Part shown: in pieces, positions 52,742 to 60,757 of the stretch | How positions within the stretch are numbered: the first letter of the stretch is position 1 | Layout of the letters: every line of letters starts with the position of its first letter | Origin: UBA5072 sp041737175 | GTDB taxonomy: Bacteria; Bacteroidota; Bacteroidia; Bacteroidales; UBA10428 | Length of the DNA: 64,000 nucleotides | Assembly: GCA_041737175.1 (NCBI GenBank) | Contig: JBGSSF010000034.1 | Coordinates: forward strand, 62,001-126,000 | Reading direction: 5' to 3' | The notes under the pieces: model-generated | Seen by the model: only the letters and a program-made list of their open reading frames with translations | Told to the model about the DNA's origin: nothing | The model's database searches: none | Program-made: the position numbers and the translations under genes

Positions 52742-52833
52742 ATGGTTGTGATGGTTGTGAGAGTTGTGATGGTTGTGATTGTTGGGGATTAGTTCCAAAC
52801 AACCACAACCCACAACGACCACAACAACCACAA
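52742..52833. repeat. degenerate 9-mer array and its complement between rhaT and rhaA
   Basis: Five degenerate copies of ATGGTTGTG (52742-52786) are followed, 15 bp later, by CCACAAC-type units on the other sense (52802-52833), so the two blocks can pair into a hairpin. The unit TTGTGATTG also occurs here, linking this array with the one at 23065-23145. Confidence 0.75.
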
Positions 52834-52859
52834 CATTTTAAACCATAAAAACCAAACAT

Positions 52860-54131
52860 ATGAAAAAAGATAACGTTCTCCAGTCCTACAACGACGCTAA
52901 AGAGCAGTACGCCGCTCTCGGTATCGACACCGAAGCCGCGCTGAAGAAACTCGACCAGGTTAAGATCAGTTTGCACTGTTGGCAGGCCGATGATGTTGGT
53001 GGGTTTGAAACCCCTGATGCTGAACTGGGAAGCGGAGGCGGAATTCAGGCCACCGGTAACTACCCCGGCAAAGCAAAAACCATTGATCAACTAATGCAGG
53101 ATATCGATAAAGTAATGAGTCTGTTACCGGGTTCACAGCGTTTAAACCTTCATGCCATTTACGGTGATTTTAAAGGTGAAAAAGTGGACCGTAACCAAAT
53201 TGAGGTAAAGCACTTTCAACGGTGGATCGATTGGGCAAAAAAGAACAAAACAGGGATTGATTTCAATCCGACCTGTTTTTCCCATCCCTACGCGGCTGAC
53301 GGTTTTACTCTTTCCAGTAAAAATGAGGATTACAGAAAATTCTGGGTGGAACATGTAAGACGTACCCGTAAAATTGCCGCTGAAATGGGGAAACAACTTG
53401 GTACACCCTCGGTGAACAATATATGGATACACGACGGATCCAAAGATCTTCCGGTAGACCGAAATGCCCACAGGGCAATCTTAAAAAAATCGCTCGATGA
53501 AATCTTTCTTGAAGATTATCCGAAAGAATACCTTAAAGACTCGATGGAGCCAAAACTTTTCGGTATTGGGCTGGAAGCCATGACCGTGGGTTCAGCTGAA
53601 TTTTACCTGGCATATGCCACCAGGAATAAAAAACTGATGTGCCTCGATAACGGACACTTTCATCCTACAGAACAGGTGGGGGACAAGATTTCCGCCGTTC
53701 TTCAGTTTCTGGATGAAATCTTACTGCATATTACCCGGCCGATTCGCTGGGATAGCGACCATGTTGTAATCTTTAATGATGATCTTCAGCTGATCGCACA
53801 GGAAATTGTCCGCTGCAATGCCCTCGGCCGGGTTAATGTCGGTTTGGATTATTTCGATGCCAGCCTGAACCGCATTGGCGCCTATGTCATCGGGACCCGC
53901 GCTGCCCAGCTGGCCTTCCTGTATGCCCTGCTTGAACCATATGAAACGCTGAAAAAATACGAAGAAGCCGGACAAAGCTTCGAACGCCTGGCGCTCATGG
54001 AGGTGATGAAGACCAAGCCTTTGGGCGCTGTTTATAATTATTACTGTCTCACGAATGACGTGCCTGTAGCTGAAGATTACATAATCGTAATCCAGCAGTA
54101 TGAAAATGATGTATTAAGCAAACGGGCTTGA
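52860..54131 (+). CDS. rhaA: L-rhamnose isomerase RhaA
   Basis: A 423-residue TIM-barrel isomerase that interconverts L-rhamnose and L-rhamnulose, metal-dependent. Family features: YNDAKEQYAALGIDTEAALKKL at the start, ISLHCWQADDVGGFE, LNLHAIYGDF, GIDFNPTCFSHPYA, WIHDGSKD, LCLDNGHFHPTE (metal ligand region), WDSDHVVIFND and GLDYFDASLNRIGAYVIG. The length matches E. coli RhaA (419). Follows rhaT. Confidence 0.96.
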   Translation: MKKDNVLQSYNDAKEQYAALGIDTEAALKKLDQVKISLHCWQADDVGGFETPDAELGSGGGIQATGNYPGKAKTIDQLMQDIDKVMSLLPGSQRLNLHAIYGDFKGEKVDRNQIEVKHFQRWIDWAKKNKTGIDFNPTCFSHPYAADGFTLSSKNEDYRKFWVEHVRRTRKIAAEMGKQLGTPSVNNIWIHDGSKDLPVDRNAHRAILKKSLDEIFLEDYPKEYLKDSMEPKLFGIGLEAMTVGSAEFYLAYATRNKKLMCLDNGHFHPTEQVGDKISAVLQFLDEILLHITRPIRWDSDHVVIFNDDLQLIAQEIVRCNALGRVNVGLDYFDASLNRIGAYVIGTRAAQLAFLYALLEPYETLKKYEEAGQSFERLALMEVMKTKPLGAVYNYYCLTNDVPVAEDYIIVIQQYENDVLSKRA

Positions 54132-54133
54132 GA

Positions 54134-54203
54134 AGGGACAAGGGACAAGGGACAAGGGACAAGGGACAAGGGACAAGGGACAAGGGACAAGGGACAAGGG
54201 ACA
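54134..54203. repeat. tandem repeat, ten copies of AGGGACA
   Basis: Ten exact 7-mers start 3 bp after the rhaA stop. They are followed by a palindrome CCCCGC-TG-GCGGGG (54214-54227) and CTAGGGGGTGG, a motif I have seen scattered in Bacteroidota intergenic DNA. The complement of the same 7-mer occurs at 50697-50720. Confidence 0.95.
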
Positions 54204-54299
54204 AGGCAATATCCCCCGCTGGCGGGGCTAGGGGGTGGACCTGTCAAGAGGCACTTAATACAAATCATAATTCAGTTGTCACGATAATTCCATAAAAAA

Positions 54300-55661
54300 A
54301 TGCTACAGGAAGTGATCGCAGTTTTTGATGTGGGGAAAACCAATAAGAAATTCCTGCTGTTTGATGCAGGGATGAAACTGGTGCACCAGGAAGAGGAGAA
54401 ATTCGCGGAAATTACAGATGATGATGGTTTTCCCTGTGATGATATTGATAAACTGGAATCGTGGATGCACACTTGTCTTTCAGACTATCTAAAGTCCGGC
54501 GCATATACGATAAAAGCGATCAATTTCAGCACATACGGAGCCACGCTGATGTATGTTGGCGACCATGGCAAAAGGCTTACGCCTGTATATAATTACCTGA
54601 AACCCATGCCGGAAGAGGTGATGGAAGGGTTTTATAAATCGTACGGAGATTTGGAAGAATTCTGCAGGAAAACCGCCTCTCCGGCACTGGGTATGTTGAA
54701 TTCAGGTTTACAGGCATTGTGGCTGAAAAGAAAAAAACCGGAAGTTTTTTCAAAGGTGAAAGCAGTTTTGCATTTACCGCAATACCTGAGTTATTGTTTC
54801 ACAAACAAGCTGACCTCGGATTATACTTCCATCGGGTGCCACACTGCCATGTGGGATTTTGACGACCACAGGTATCACGACTGGCTGAAGGATGAAGGAG
54901 TAATTCTTCCGCAGCCGGTTTCCAATTCCACGGTTTATGATGCAATGATTGACGGGAGCCGGATAAAAACCGGTATCGGGATACATGACAGTTCCTCTTC
55001 CCTGGTGCCTTATTTTATGGGCACCAAAGAACAATTCATCCTGATATCCACGGGTACCTGGTGTATCTTCATGAATCCGTTCAACACAGAACCCCTGACT
55101 GCGGACCAACTGCGTAAGGATTCTCTTTGTTACATGAGCATTCAGCAACAGCAGGTGAAATCGTCACGGTTGTTCCTGGGACATATCCATGATGTTAATG
55201 TCGAAAGAATAAGCAAATATTTTGGTGCTGTCGCCGGCCACTATAAAACAATAAAAACGACTACCGAAAAGATCGACCGGCTGCTGAGGAACAGCCGGGA
55301 AAGGGTATTTTTCCGGCAGGGTGTGCCAGCAGATTTTGTTGATTCATCAGTCAACCTGTCTCATTTCCTCACATTTGCCGATGCCTATCACCAGCTTATG
55401 CTTGACCTGGTGGATCTGAGCATGGAATCACTTAGTCTAATTATTTCCCTGGAGGATCATACCAAAACGGTATATATCTCCGGTGGTTTTGCACGGAACG
55501 AGCTGTTTGTCCGTCTGCTGGCCTCGCGTCTTCCAGGGAAAAAGGTTTATACATCCGAGATCGACAATGCCACGGCGCTGGGTGCAGCTATGGTGGTGTA
55601 TGAAGAGGCGTTCGGCAGGGCGATGCCGGAGGTGGATTTGGGATTGAAGCTAATCACCTAA
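54300..55661 (+). CDS. FGGY-family carbohydrate kinase, probable rhamnulokinase
   Basis: A 453-residue sugar kinase of the actin-like ATPase fold: phosphate-1 loop VFDVGKTNKKFLLFD, FSTYGATLMYV, LISTGTWCIFMNPF (phosphate-2), and adenosine loop VYISGGFARNELFVRLLASRLPGKKVYTSEIDNATALGAAM. The opening DVGKTNKK departs from the classical RhaB DLGASS, so fuculo- or another deoxyketose kinase is possible, but the position after rhaA supports rhamnulose. The aldolase RhaD is not in the window. Its stop codon lies inside a CTAATCAC repeat. Confidence 0.83.
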   Translation: MLQEVIAVFDVGKTNKKFLLFDAGMKLVHQEEEKFAEITDDDGFPCDDIDKLESWMHTCLSDYLKSGAYTIKAINFSTYGATLMYVGDHGKRLTPVYNYLKPMPEEVMEGFYKSYGDLEEFCRKTASPALGMLNSGLQALWLKRKKPEVFSKVKAVLHLPQYLSYCFTNKLTSDYTSIGCHTAMWDFDDHRYHDWLKDEGVILPQPVSNSTVYDAMIDGSRIKTGIGIHDSSSSLVPYFMGTKEQFILISTGTWCIFMNPFNTEPLTADQLRKDSLCYMSIQQQQVKSSRLFLGHIHDVNVERISKYFGAVAGHYKTIKTTTEKIDRLLRNSRERVFFRQGVPADFVDSSVNLSHFLTFADAYHQLMLDLVDLSMESLSLIISLEDHTKTVYISGGFARNELFVRLLASRLPGKKVYTSEIDNATALGAAMVVYEEAFGRAMPEVDLGLKLIT

Positions 55662-55681
55662 TCACCTAATCACCTAATCAC
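55650..55681. repeat. 8-bp tandem repeat spanning the kinase stop codon
   Basis: Four copies of CTAATCAC, the first two coding for the last residues (Leu-Ile-Thr) and stop of the FGGY kinase. Changes in copy number could only alter the 3' end slightly. Confidence 0.85.
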
Positions 55682-55882
55682 TTAATTATGTTTGACTTCC
55701 TCGATACCACCCTGATGCATTAGATATCATGGCTTGTTTACCTTTCATTATTATGTTATAAATACTCTACCAACAGGCTGATTCTGACGACTAAAAGGCT
55801 TATACTTCTTACGGTACAAGCATGCTGGTATCAGATAATCATTTACCTTTAACCTATTCAATATTTTAAACAGCATTGCGCC

Positions 55883-57055
55883 ATGAAAAAAACCATGTTA
55901 TTATCCGTTGCACTGTTCACATGTGCCGGCTTGTTCGCCCAGTTCGGTCCGCCGCGACTGGTTTCCCCGGAGTTGAATGCCGACTCCATCATCTTCCGGT
56001 TCCGCGCACCCAAAGCCATCAGGGTGGAACTTAACGGGGACTTCCTACCCACCAAAGAAACAAAGACCAACTTCGGTACATTTATGATGCCGGCACCTGT
56101 GGAAATGAAGGAAGGCAAGGATGGCATCTGGGAATACACAGCCCGCAAGGTGACCCCTGACTTCTATTCCTATACCTTCATTGTCGATGGCATCCGCATG
56201 CTCGATCCTGGCAACCTTCAAATGGTACGTGATGGCCAGAATGTAACCAACGTGGTGATCATGCCCGGGGAAAAAAGCAACCTTTACCTGGAAGCGAAGG
56301 AAAAAAAAGGCACACTTTCCAAAGTTTGGTATCCCTCACCGGCCTTTGGTGCCACACGCCGGATGTATGTATACACACCCTATGGCTATGAGACATCAGG
56401 GAAAAAGTACCCGGTCTTTTACCTGCAGCATGGCGGTGGCGGTGACGAAGATGCATGGACCTCGCTTGGCCGTGCCTGCCAGATCCTCGACAACCTGATC
56501 GCCCAGGGCAAAGCCGTGCCTATGATAGTGGTGATGCCCAATGCCAGTCCCAACCAGCTTGCTGCCCCCGATGTGATGGATCCGATCGCAGGACCTTCAC
56601 CGATGCAGCAGGACCGAACTTCCGAAGCATTTCATTCGGGGGGTGCCTATGTGAAAGGATTGATCGAAGATATCATTCCTTACGTTGAATCGCATTACCG
56701 TGTGATCAAAAGCAAGGAGGCCAGGGCATTGGCTGGTTTGTCCATGGGTGGAATCTACACGCTTTATACCACAGCCCATTATCCCAACCTGTTTGCTTAT
56801 ATCGGTGTGCTCAGCATGGGATTTACGGAGGATCGTGATCCCATCAAAGAACTGACCCCGGTGAAAACCGCCGGGTATAAGCTCTATTTCATCGGTTGCG
56901 GTGAAAGTGATTTTGCTTACGATAATACCAAAAGGCTGTTAAAGGGACTTGACGACGTGGGAATGAAATACACCAACTTCGACAAGGTGGGAGGCCATAC
57001 CTGGGATACCTGGAGGGTTTGCCTGAAGGAATTGGCCCCGTTGCTGTTTAAATAG
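55883..57055 (+). CDS. secreted esterase (CE1/Fes-type) with N-terminal E-set domain
   Basis: A 390-residue exported hydrolase (signal ending AGLFAQ). Residues about 25-130 form an E-set/CBM48-like domain (IIFRFRAPKAIRVELNGDF, DGIWEYTARKVTPDFYSYTFIVDG). The esterase domain has VFYLQHGGGGDEDAW, IVVMPNASPNQ, the nucleophile elbow GLSMGGIYT and a final His in GGHTWDTW. Such proteins remove feruloyl or acetyl groups from plant glycans. In this rhamnose island it may deacylate pectin or rhamnoside side chains. Confidence 0.88.
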   Translation: MKKTMLLSVALFTCAGLFAQFGPPRLVSPELNADSIIFRFRAPKAIRVELNGDFLPTKETKTNFGTFMMPAPVEMKEGKDGIWEYTARKVTPDFYSYTFIVDGIRMLDPGNLQMVRDGQNVTNVVIMPGEKSNLYLEAKEKKGTLSKVWYPSPAFGATRRMYVYTPYGYETSGKKYPVFYLQHGGGGDEDAWTSLGRACQILDNLIAQGKAVPMIVVMPNASPNQLAAPDVMDPIAGPSPMQQDRTSEAFHSGGAYVKGLIEDIIPYVESHYRVIKSKEARALAGLSMGGIYTLYTTAHYPNLFAYIGVLSMGFTEDRDPIKELTPVKTAGYKLYFIGCGESDFAYDNTKRLLKGLDDVGMKYTNFDKVGGHTWDTWRVCLKELAPLLFK

Positions 57056-57131
57056 TCCGATTCATATAACATGACGTAAATTAATTATGTTTTATACGTA
57101 TTTTAAAAACTGGTTTAAATTGATACATATT

Positions 57132-58160
57132 ATGAAAAAATTCGTGAGTTTGTGTGTGGTGGCAGTTCTGGCGCTGTTTGTTACATCTTCCACTATTTCC
57201 GGAGCAGAAAAATCAAAAAAACACCTGGGAATCGCTACGTATTCCGTAAAAGGTCTCGAATCCGACATAGAAGGTACTTTCAAGGCGCTTGCTGATGCCG
57301 GTTACACGGTTATGGAGATATCCAATTACAATGCCGGAAATGGAACCGTCGCCGGTTACAAGCCTGCAGAATATGCTGCATTGGCCGAAAAGTACGGTTT
57401 GGATATTGTTTCAAGTCATGCCCGGTCTAAATTTGATGTAAAAGATGTGGCAGGAACTATGGCCGCATGGGGAAAGATATTCGACGACCATAAAATTCTG
57501 GGTTGCAAATATGTGGTCTTCCCGATGAATATGTGGGCTGGTTCTTTTGAAATTCTGAAGCAGGAATGTGAGCTGATGAACAAGATCGGAGAAGAAGCCA
57601 ATAAAAGAGGGATCAAGTTTGGCTATCATAACCACCATATGGAATTTGCCACCATCGCCGGCACCGATCAGATATACGAAGATTACCTGATCGCCAATAC
57701 TGATCCCGAAAAAGTGTTCTTTCAAATGGATGTTTACTGGGTTACACAGGGTGGGCAGGATCCGGTTGTATACCTGAAGAAGTATCCCAACCGTTTTAAA
57801 GTGCTGCATATCAAGGATGACTATGTGATCGGAGAAAGCGGCAAGATCAATTACAAGGCCATATTCAAACAATTTTACAAAAACGGTCACCAGGACTGGT
57901 TTGTGGAAATAGAGGATAACATGACGTCGGAGCAAAGGGTGCAGTCAAAGGCCATGATGGATAGCATGAAGGATATTCAAGCCAAGGGCGGAACCATGGA
58001 AGACTTTATGAAGGAAAGGATGAAGAACCGTCCCGCCGGTCAACAAATGCCCGGATTTGGGCCTCAGGATCCGAAACAAGTGGCTGAAAAGCTGAAAGCC
58101 TCACTCGAGGCAATAAAGCTGAGCGCCGATTATCTCAAATTGTCCAAATTTGTAAAATAG
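57132..58160 (+). CDS. exported sugar phosphate isomerase/epimerase-like TIM barrel
   Basis: About 342 residues from MKKFVSLCVVAVLALF, a signal peptide ending near ISGAEK; the frame reaches 57087 but the longer start hides the signal. The AP-endonuclease-2/xylose-isomerase-like barrel shows GIATYSVKGLESDIEGTFKALADAGYTVMEISNYN, KFGYHNHHMEF, FFQMDVYWVTQGGQDP and DWFVEIEDN (metal ligand positions). A Met/Pro-rich insert (MEDFMKERMKNRPAGQQMPGFGPQ) precedes the last helix. Export of this family is common in Bacteroidota glycan clusters, with unknown substrate, so the name should be read loosely. Confidence 0.82.
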   Translation: MKKFVSLCVVAVLALFVTSSTISGAEKSKKHLGIATYSVKGLESDIEGTFKALADAGYTVMEISNYNAGNGTVAGYKPAEYAALAEKYGLDIVSSHARSKFDVKDVAGTMAAWGKIFDDHKILGCKYVVFPMNMWAGSFEILKQECELMNKIGEEANKRGIKFGYHNHHMEFATIAGTDQIYEDYLIANTDPEKVFFQMDVYWVTQGGQDPVVYLKKYPNRFKVLHIKDDYVIGESGKINYKAIFKQFYKNGHQDWFVEIEDNMTSEQRVQSKAMMDSMKDIQAKGGTMEDFMKERMKNRPAGQQMPGFGPQDPKQVAEKLKASLEAIKLSADYLKLSKFVK

Positions 58161-58207
58161 TTTGCCTGGGATTTCTAACAAAAGGAGGCTATTTTATTAA
58201 AATATTT

Positions 58208-58330
58208 GGGCGGAGTTACAAACTCCGCCCAGCTTCAGAGTCACGCAATAATTTCTACCATGATATCGCACCTCTGGTGCTTTCATTTAAGATCTATCGA
58301 TTAGAGCCCCATTAGGGGCGATTTTGATTC
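58208..58330. repeat. palindromic modules before the first alpha/beta hydrolase
   Basis: GGGCGGAGTT-ACA-AACTCCGCCC (58208-58230), then GCACC-TCT-GGTGC and GCCCC-ATTA-GGGGC further on. The GCACC...GGTGC hairpin recurs at 60359 and, with one change (GCACTCTGGTAC), at 60492. No T-run follows, so these look like dispersed repeats rather than terminators. Confidence 0.7.
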
Positions 58331-58421
58331 CCGACACTCTTATAAATTAACATTATAATATACATGGAACAAAAACCGAATCCTCACTATTTTTATCCTT
58401 TTGCATAATTCAAAATTATTC

Positions 58422-59345
58422 ATGATGAATTACAAAATCCTTAATCCACGATTTCTGGCTGGAATCATTTTCACATTTCTGAGTTTTCATACCGTTTACG
58501 CGCAGACAGAGCATGAAGTAACCTATGGCCGCAAGGACGGCATGGCGCTTACCATGGTTGTACAGCCTCCTGCGGGGATTACCAATGGCAAAGGAGTAAT
58601 TTGGGTTGTTAGTGCAGGATGGACATCGGATTATAACTGGGTCCCCATGTTCAGGGGATTAGTGAAACCTATATCCGACAGGGGTTATAAGATCTTTTAT
58701 GTGATGCATGGTTCCCAACCCAGGTACACCGTGCCTGATGCAGTATCAGACCTCAGACGGGCCATCCGGTTCATCCGGTACCATGCGGCCGATTATCAGA
58801 TTGATCCTCAAAATATAGGAATATGCGGGGCGTCTGCAGGCGGTCATTTATCACTCATGGCGGGTACACATGGAGATGCGGGTAATCCAAGGGCCGTTGA
58901 TCCTGTTGAAAGGGTTTCATCAGTTATCCAGGCTGTAGCCTGTTTCTTCCCGCCGGTTGATTTCCTGAACTGGAAATATGCAGGTGACAACGCAGCCGTT
59001 CACAGCGATATGAAAGAATTCCAGGCTCCGCTTGATTTTACTGCCTGGAATGCACAGACCCTGCATTACGAGGCAGTCACCGATTCTGTAAAACGTACGG
59101 AAATCGGCAGGAATATTTCACCCTGGTATTTTGTCACGGCGGATGATGCCCCTTCACTGATTGTGCATGGCGACAGTGATCAGCTCGTACCCTTGTCACA
59201 ATCCCAGAAAATGATTAAAAAGCTGAAAGAGACCGGTGTGCCTTGTGAGTTGAAAATAAAGCCAGGCGCCGGCCACGGATTCTGGAATGATATGACGACA
59301 TATACCGGCATGTTTGCCGACTGGTTTGATTTATATCTGAAATAA
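58422..59345 (+). CDS. exported alpha/beta hydrolase (esterase)
   Basis: About 307 residues from the ATG-ATG at 58422; a TTG seven codons upstream is less likely. The signal peptide ends TVYAQT. The fold shows GVIWVVSAGWTSDYNW, DLRRAIRFIRYHAADYQIDPQNIGICGASAGGHLSLMAG (nucleophile Ser in GASAGG), and PSLIVHGDSDQLVPLSQSQ (Asp) with GAGHGFW (His). A carbohydrate acetyl-esterase role is inferred from context. It ends 9 bp before the next hydrolase gene. Confidence 0.87.
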   Translation: MMNYKILNPRFLAGIIFTFLSFHTVYAQTEHEVTYGRKDGMALTMVVQPPAGITNGKGVIWVVSAGWTSDYNWVPMFRGLVKPISDRGYKIFYVMHGSQPRYTVPDAVSDLRRAIRFIRYHAADYQIDPQNIGICGASAGGHLSLMAGTHGDAGNPRAVDPVERVSSVIQAVACFFPPVDFLNWKYAGDNAAVHSDMKEFQAPLDFTAWNAQTLHYEAVTDSVKRTEIGRNISPWYFVTADDAPSLIVHGDSDQLVPLSQSQKMIKKLKETGVPCELKIKPGAGHGFWNDMTTYTGMFADWFDLYLK

Positions 59346-59354
59346 CCTGATACA

Positions 59355-60269
59355 ATGAAAAACACTATCATTTTCGGATTCCTGCTACTTTGTGTAGTGA
59401 CACCTGGCCTTCATGCCCAGCAACAGGTGATCCCGCTATGGCCGGGTGCGGCCCCGGGATCGGAGAACTGGACACAAAAGGAAGTTCAGTATTTAAATGA
59501 TCAGAAACAACAGATGATCAGAAATGTGGTAAGTCCGTCGCTCACGGTATACAAACCTGATCCTGCAAAAGCCAATGGCACCGCAATGATCGTAGCACCC
59601 GGCGGGGGATTTCTGTTTCTGTCATGGCAGACAGAGGGAACAGAGGTCGCCGAATGGCTTGCCGCTAAAGGCATTACTGTATTTTTGCTGAAATACAGAT
59701 TAACCAATTCCGGTGAAACCCAGGAAGAATTCCAAAAGGCCATGATGGCTTTGTTCAAGGCCATCAGCGCGGCAAGCAATCCCCAAAACTCCGGCAAGCC
59801 GGAAGGAGATATCAGCCATCATGAAGCCATGTCGGAAATAACCCTGCTGGGCCAGGAAGATGGCCGGCAGGCCATCAGGATAGTGAGAAAACGAGCCGCA
59901 GAATGGGGAATTAATCCTGCCAAAATCGGCATGATCGGATTTTCAGCCGGGGGCATGGTGACCCTGGGACCTGTATTGCAGCATGATCCGGAAAGCAGGC
60001 CTGACTTTGCTGCTCCTGTTTACACGCCCTGGTCGGATACCCCTGTTCCGGCTGACGCTCCGCCCTTGTTCATCCTGGTGGCAGGTGATGACCAGCTAGC
60101 AGCACCGGGAAGTATCGAAATGTATACGGCATGGAAAAATGCAAAGAAAGAGGCTGAATTGCACGTGTATGCAAAAGGCGGCCACGGTTTTGGCATGCAG
60201 AAGAAAGGACTGCCGGTCGACAGCTGGATCGAAAGGTTTTGGGAGTGGATGAAAGCGCAAGGTTTTTAG
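59355..60269 (+). CDS. exported alpha/beta hydrolase (acetyl-xylan-esterase-like)
   Basis: A 304-residue hydrolase with signal peptide ending GLHAQQ. Motifs: VIPLWPGAAPGSENW at the start, typical of BD-FAE/acetyl-esterase-like proteins in glycan clusters; APGGGFLFLSWQTEGTEVAEWLAAKG (oxyanion region); IGMIGFSAGGMVTL (nucleophile Ser); PPLFILVAGDDQLAAP (Asp); GGHGFGMQ (His). Co-transcribed with the preceding hydrolase. Confidence 0.87.
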   Translation: MKNTIIFGFLLLCVVTPGLHAQQQVIPLWPGAAPGSENWTQKEVQYLNDQKQQMIRNVVSPSLTVYKPDPAKANGTAMIVAPGGGFLFLSWQTEGTEVAEWLAAKGITVFLLKYRLTNSGETQEEFQKAMMALFKAISAASNPQNSGKPEGDISHHEAMSEITLLGQEDGRQAIRIVRKRAAEWGINPAKIGMIGFSAGGMVTLGPVLQHDPESRPDFAAPVYTPWSDTPVPADAPPLFILVAGDDQLAAPGSIEMYTAWKNAKKEAELHVYAKGGHGFGMQKKGLPVDSWIERFWEWMKAQGF

Positions 60270-60297
60270 ACAATTTTTTGAATCAATCATTATAGGA

Positions 60298-60610
60298 ACA
60301 GGTCACCCCTGACGAGGCTTGGGATATTATTAGCTAATTTTTTTTCTATTAACAGGTCGCACTCTGGTGCTAAACATACAACAATCAAGAAGACAAGCCC
60401 GTAGGGCTTGCCTGTTAATAAAAAAGACGATAATAGCAGGTCGCCCCTGACGGGGCTTTGGAAATTATTCCATACATTTTTTGCTATTAACAGGTCGCAC
60501 TCTGGTACTAAACATACATCAAAACAAGAAGACAAGCCCGTAGGGCTTGCCTGTTAATAGAAAAGACCAAGAAGAGTTCTTTCAAGCTGCGTAGCAGCGG
60601 CCTGTTGATA
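60298..60610. repeat. duplicated array of palindromic modules
   Basis: Two direct copies of about 130 bp (near 60298-60430 and 60437-60569), plus a partial third. Each copy contains CAGGTC(G/A)CCCCTGACGGGGC-type hairpin, then TATTAACAGGTCGCACTCTGG, then AAGCCC-GTA-GGGCTT followed by CCTGTTAATA, the complement of TATTAACAGG. The copies differ mainly between the hairpins. A third, shorter end (GCTGC-GTA-GCAGC then CCTGTTGATA) closes the block. The same TATTAACAGG-palindrome joint occurs at 20705. Confidence 0.85.
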
Positions 60611-60680
60611 ATCGCAGTTGCCATATTCAGGCTTCCATGGTTGTATTATCATTTTATGTAAAAGAAAGTCCAAATCATAC

Positions 60681-60712
60681 ATTGTTATCGCTAAAAATGA
60701 GTGATATATTTA
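60681..60712 (+). promoter_or_regulatory. promoter-like sequence for the GH106 gene
   Basis: ATTG (60681-60684), 20 bp spacer, then TATATTTA (60705-60712), one base off TAnnTTTG; the ATG is 45 bp further. It suggests the rhamnosidase gene is transcribed apart from the esterases. Confidence 0.5.
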
Positions 60713-60757
60713 TTATGTATTTACACGTGCATCATTCATTTTATTAAATAATAAACT

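Larger units (their letters stand above)
60270..60757. other. 488-bp gap filled with palindromic repeats
   Basis: No ORF of worth. The left two thirds consist of the repeat block at 60298-60610; the right third holds a promoter at 60681-60712 for the GH106 gene. Nothing else is recognised. Confidence 0.7.

Noticed and set aside
54134..54203. Possible CRISPR-like array
   Set aside because: Units of 7 bp without spacers; it is a simple tandem repeat. The same holds for the 9-mers at 23065.
55688..55723. 11-codon open frame after the FGGY kinase
   Set aside because: Too short, no conserved features, and no link to a partner gene such as a modifying enzyme.
58208..58230. Intrinsic terminator after the TIM-barrel gene
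   Set aside because: The stem is perfect, but no T-run follows on either strand close by; it fits the dispersed palindromes better.
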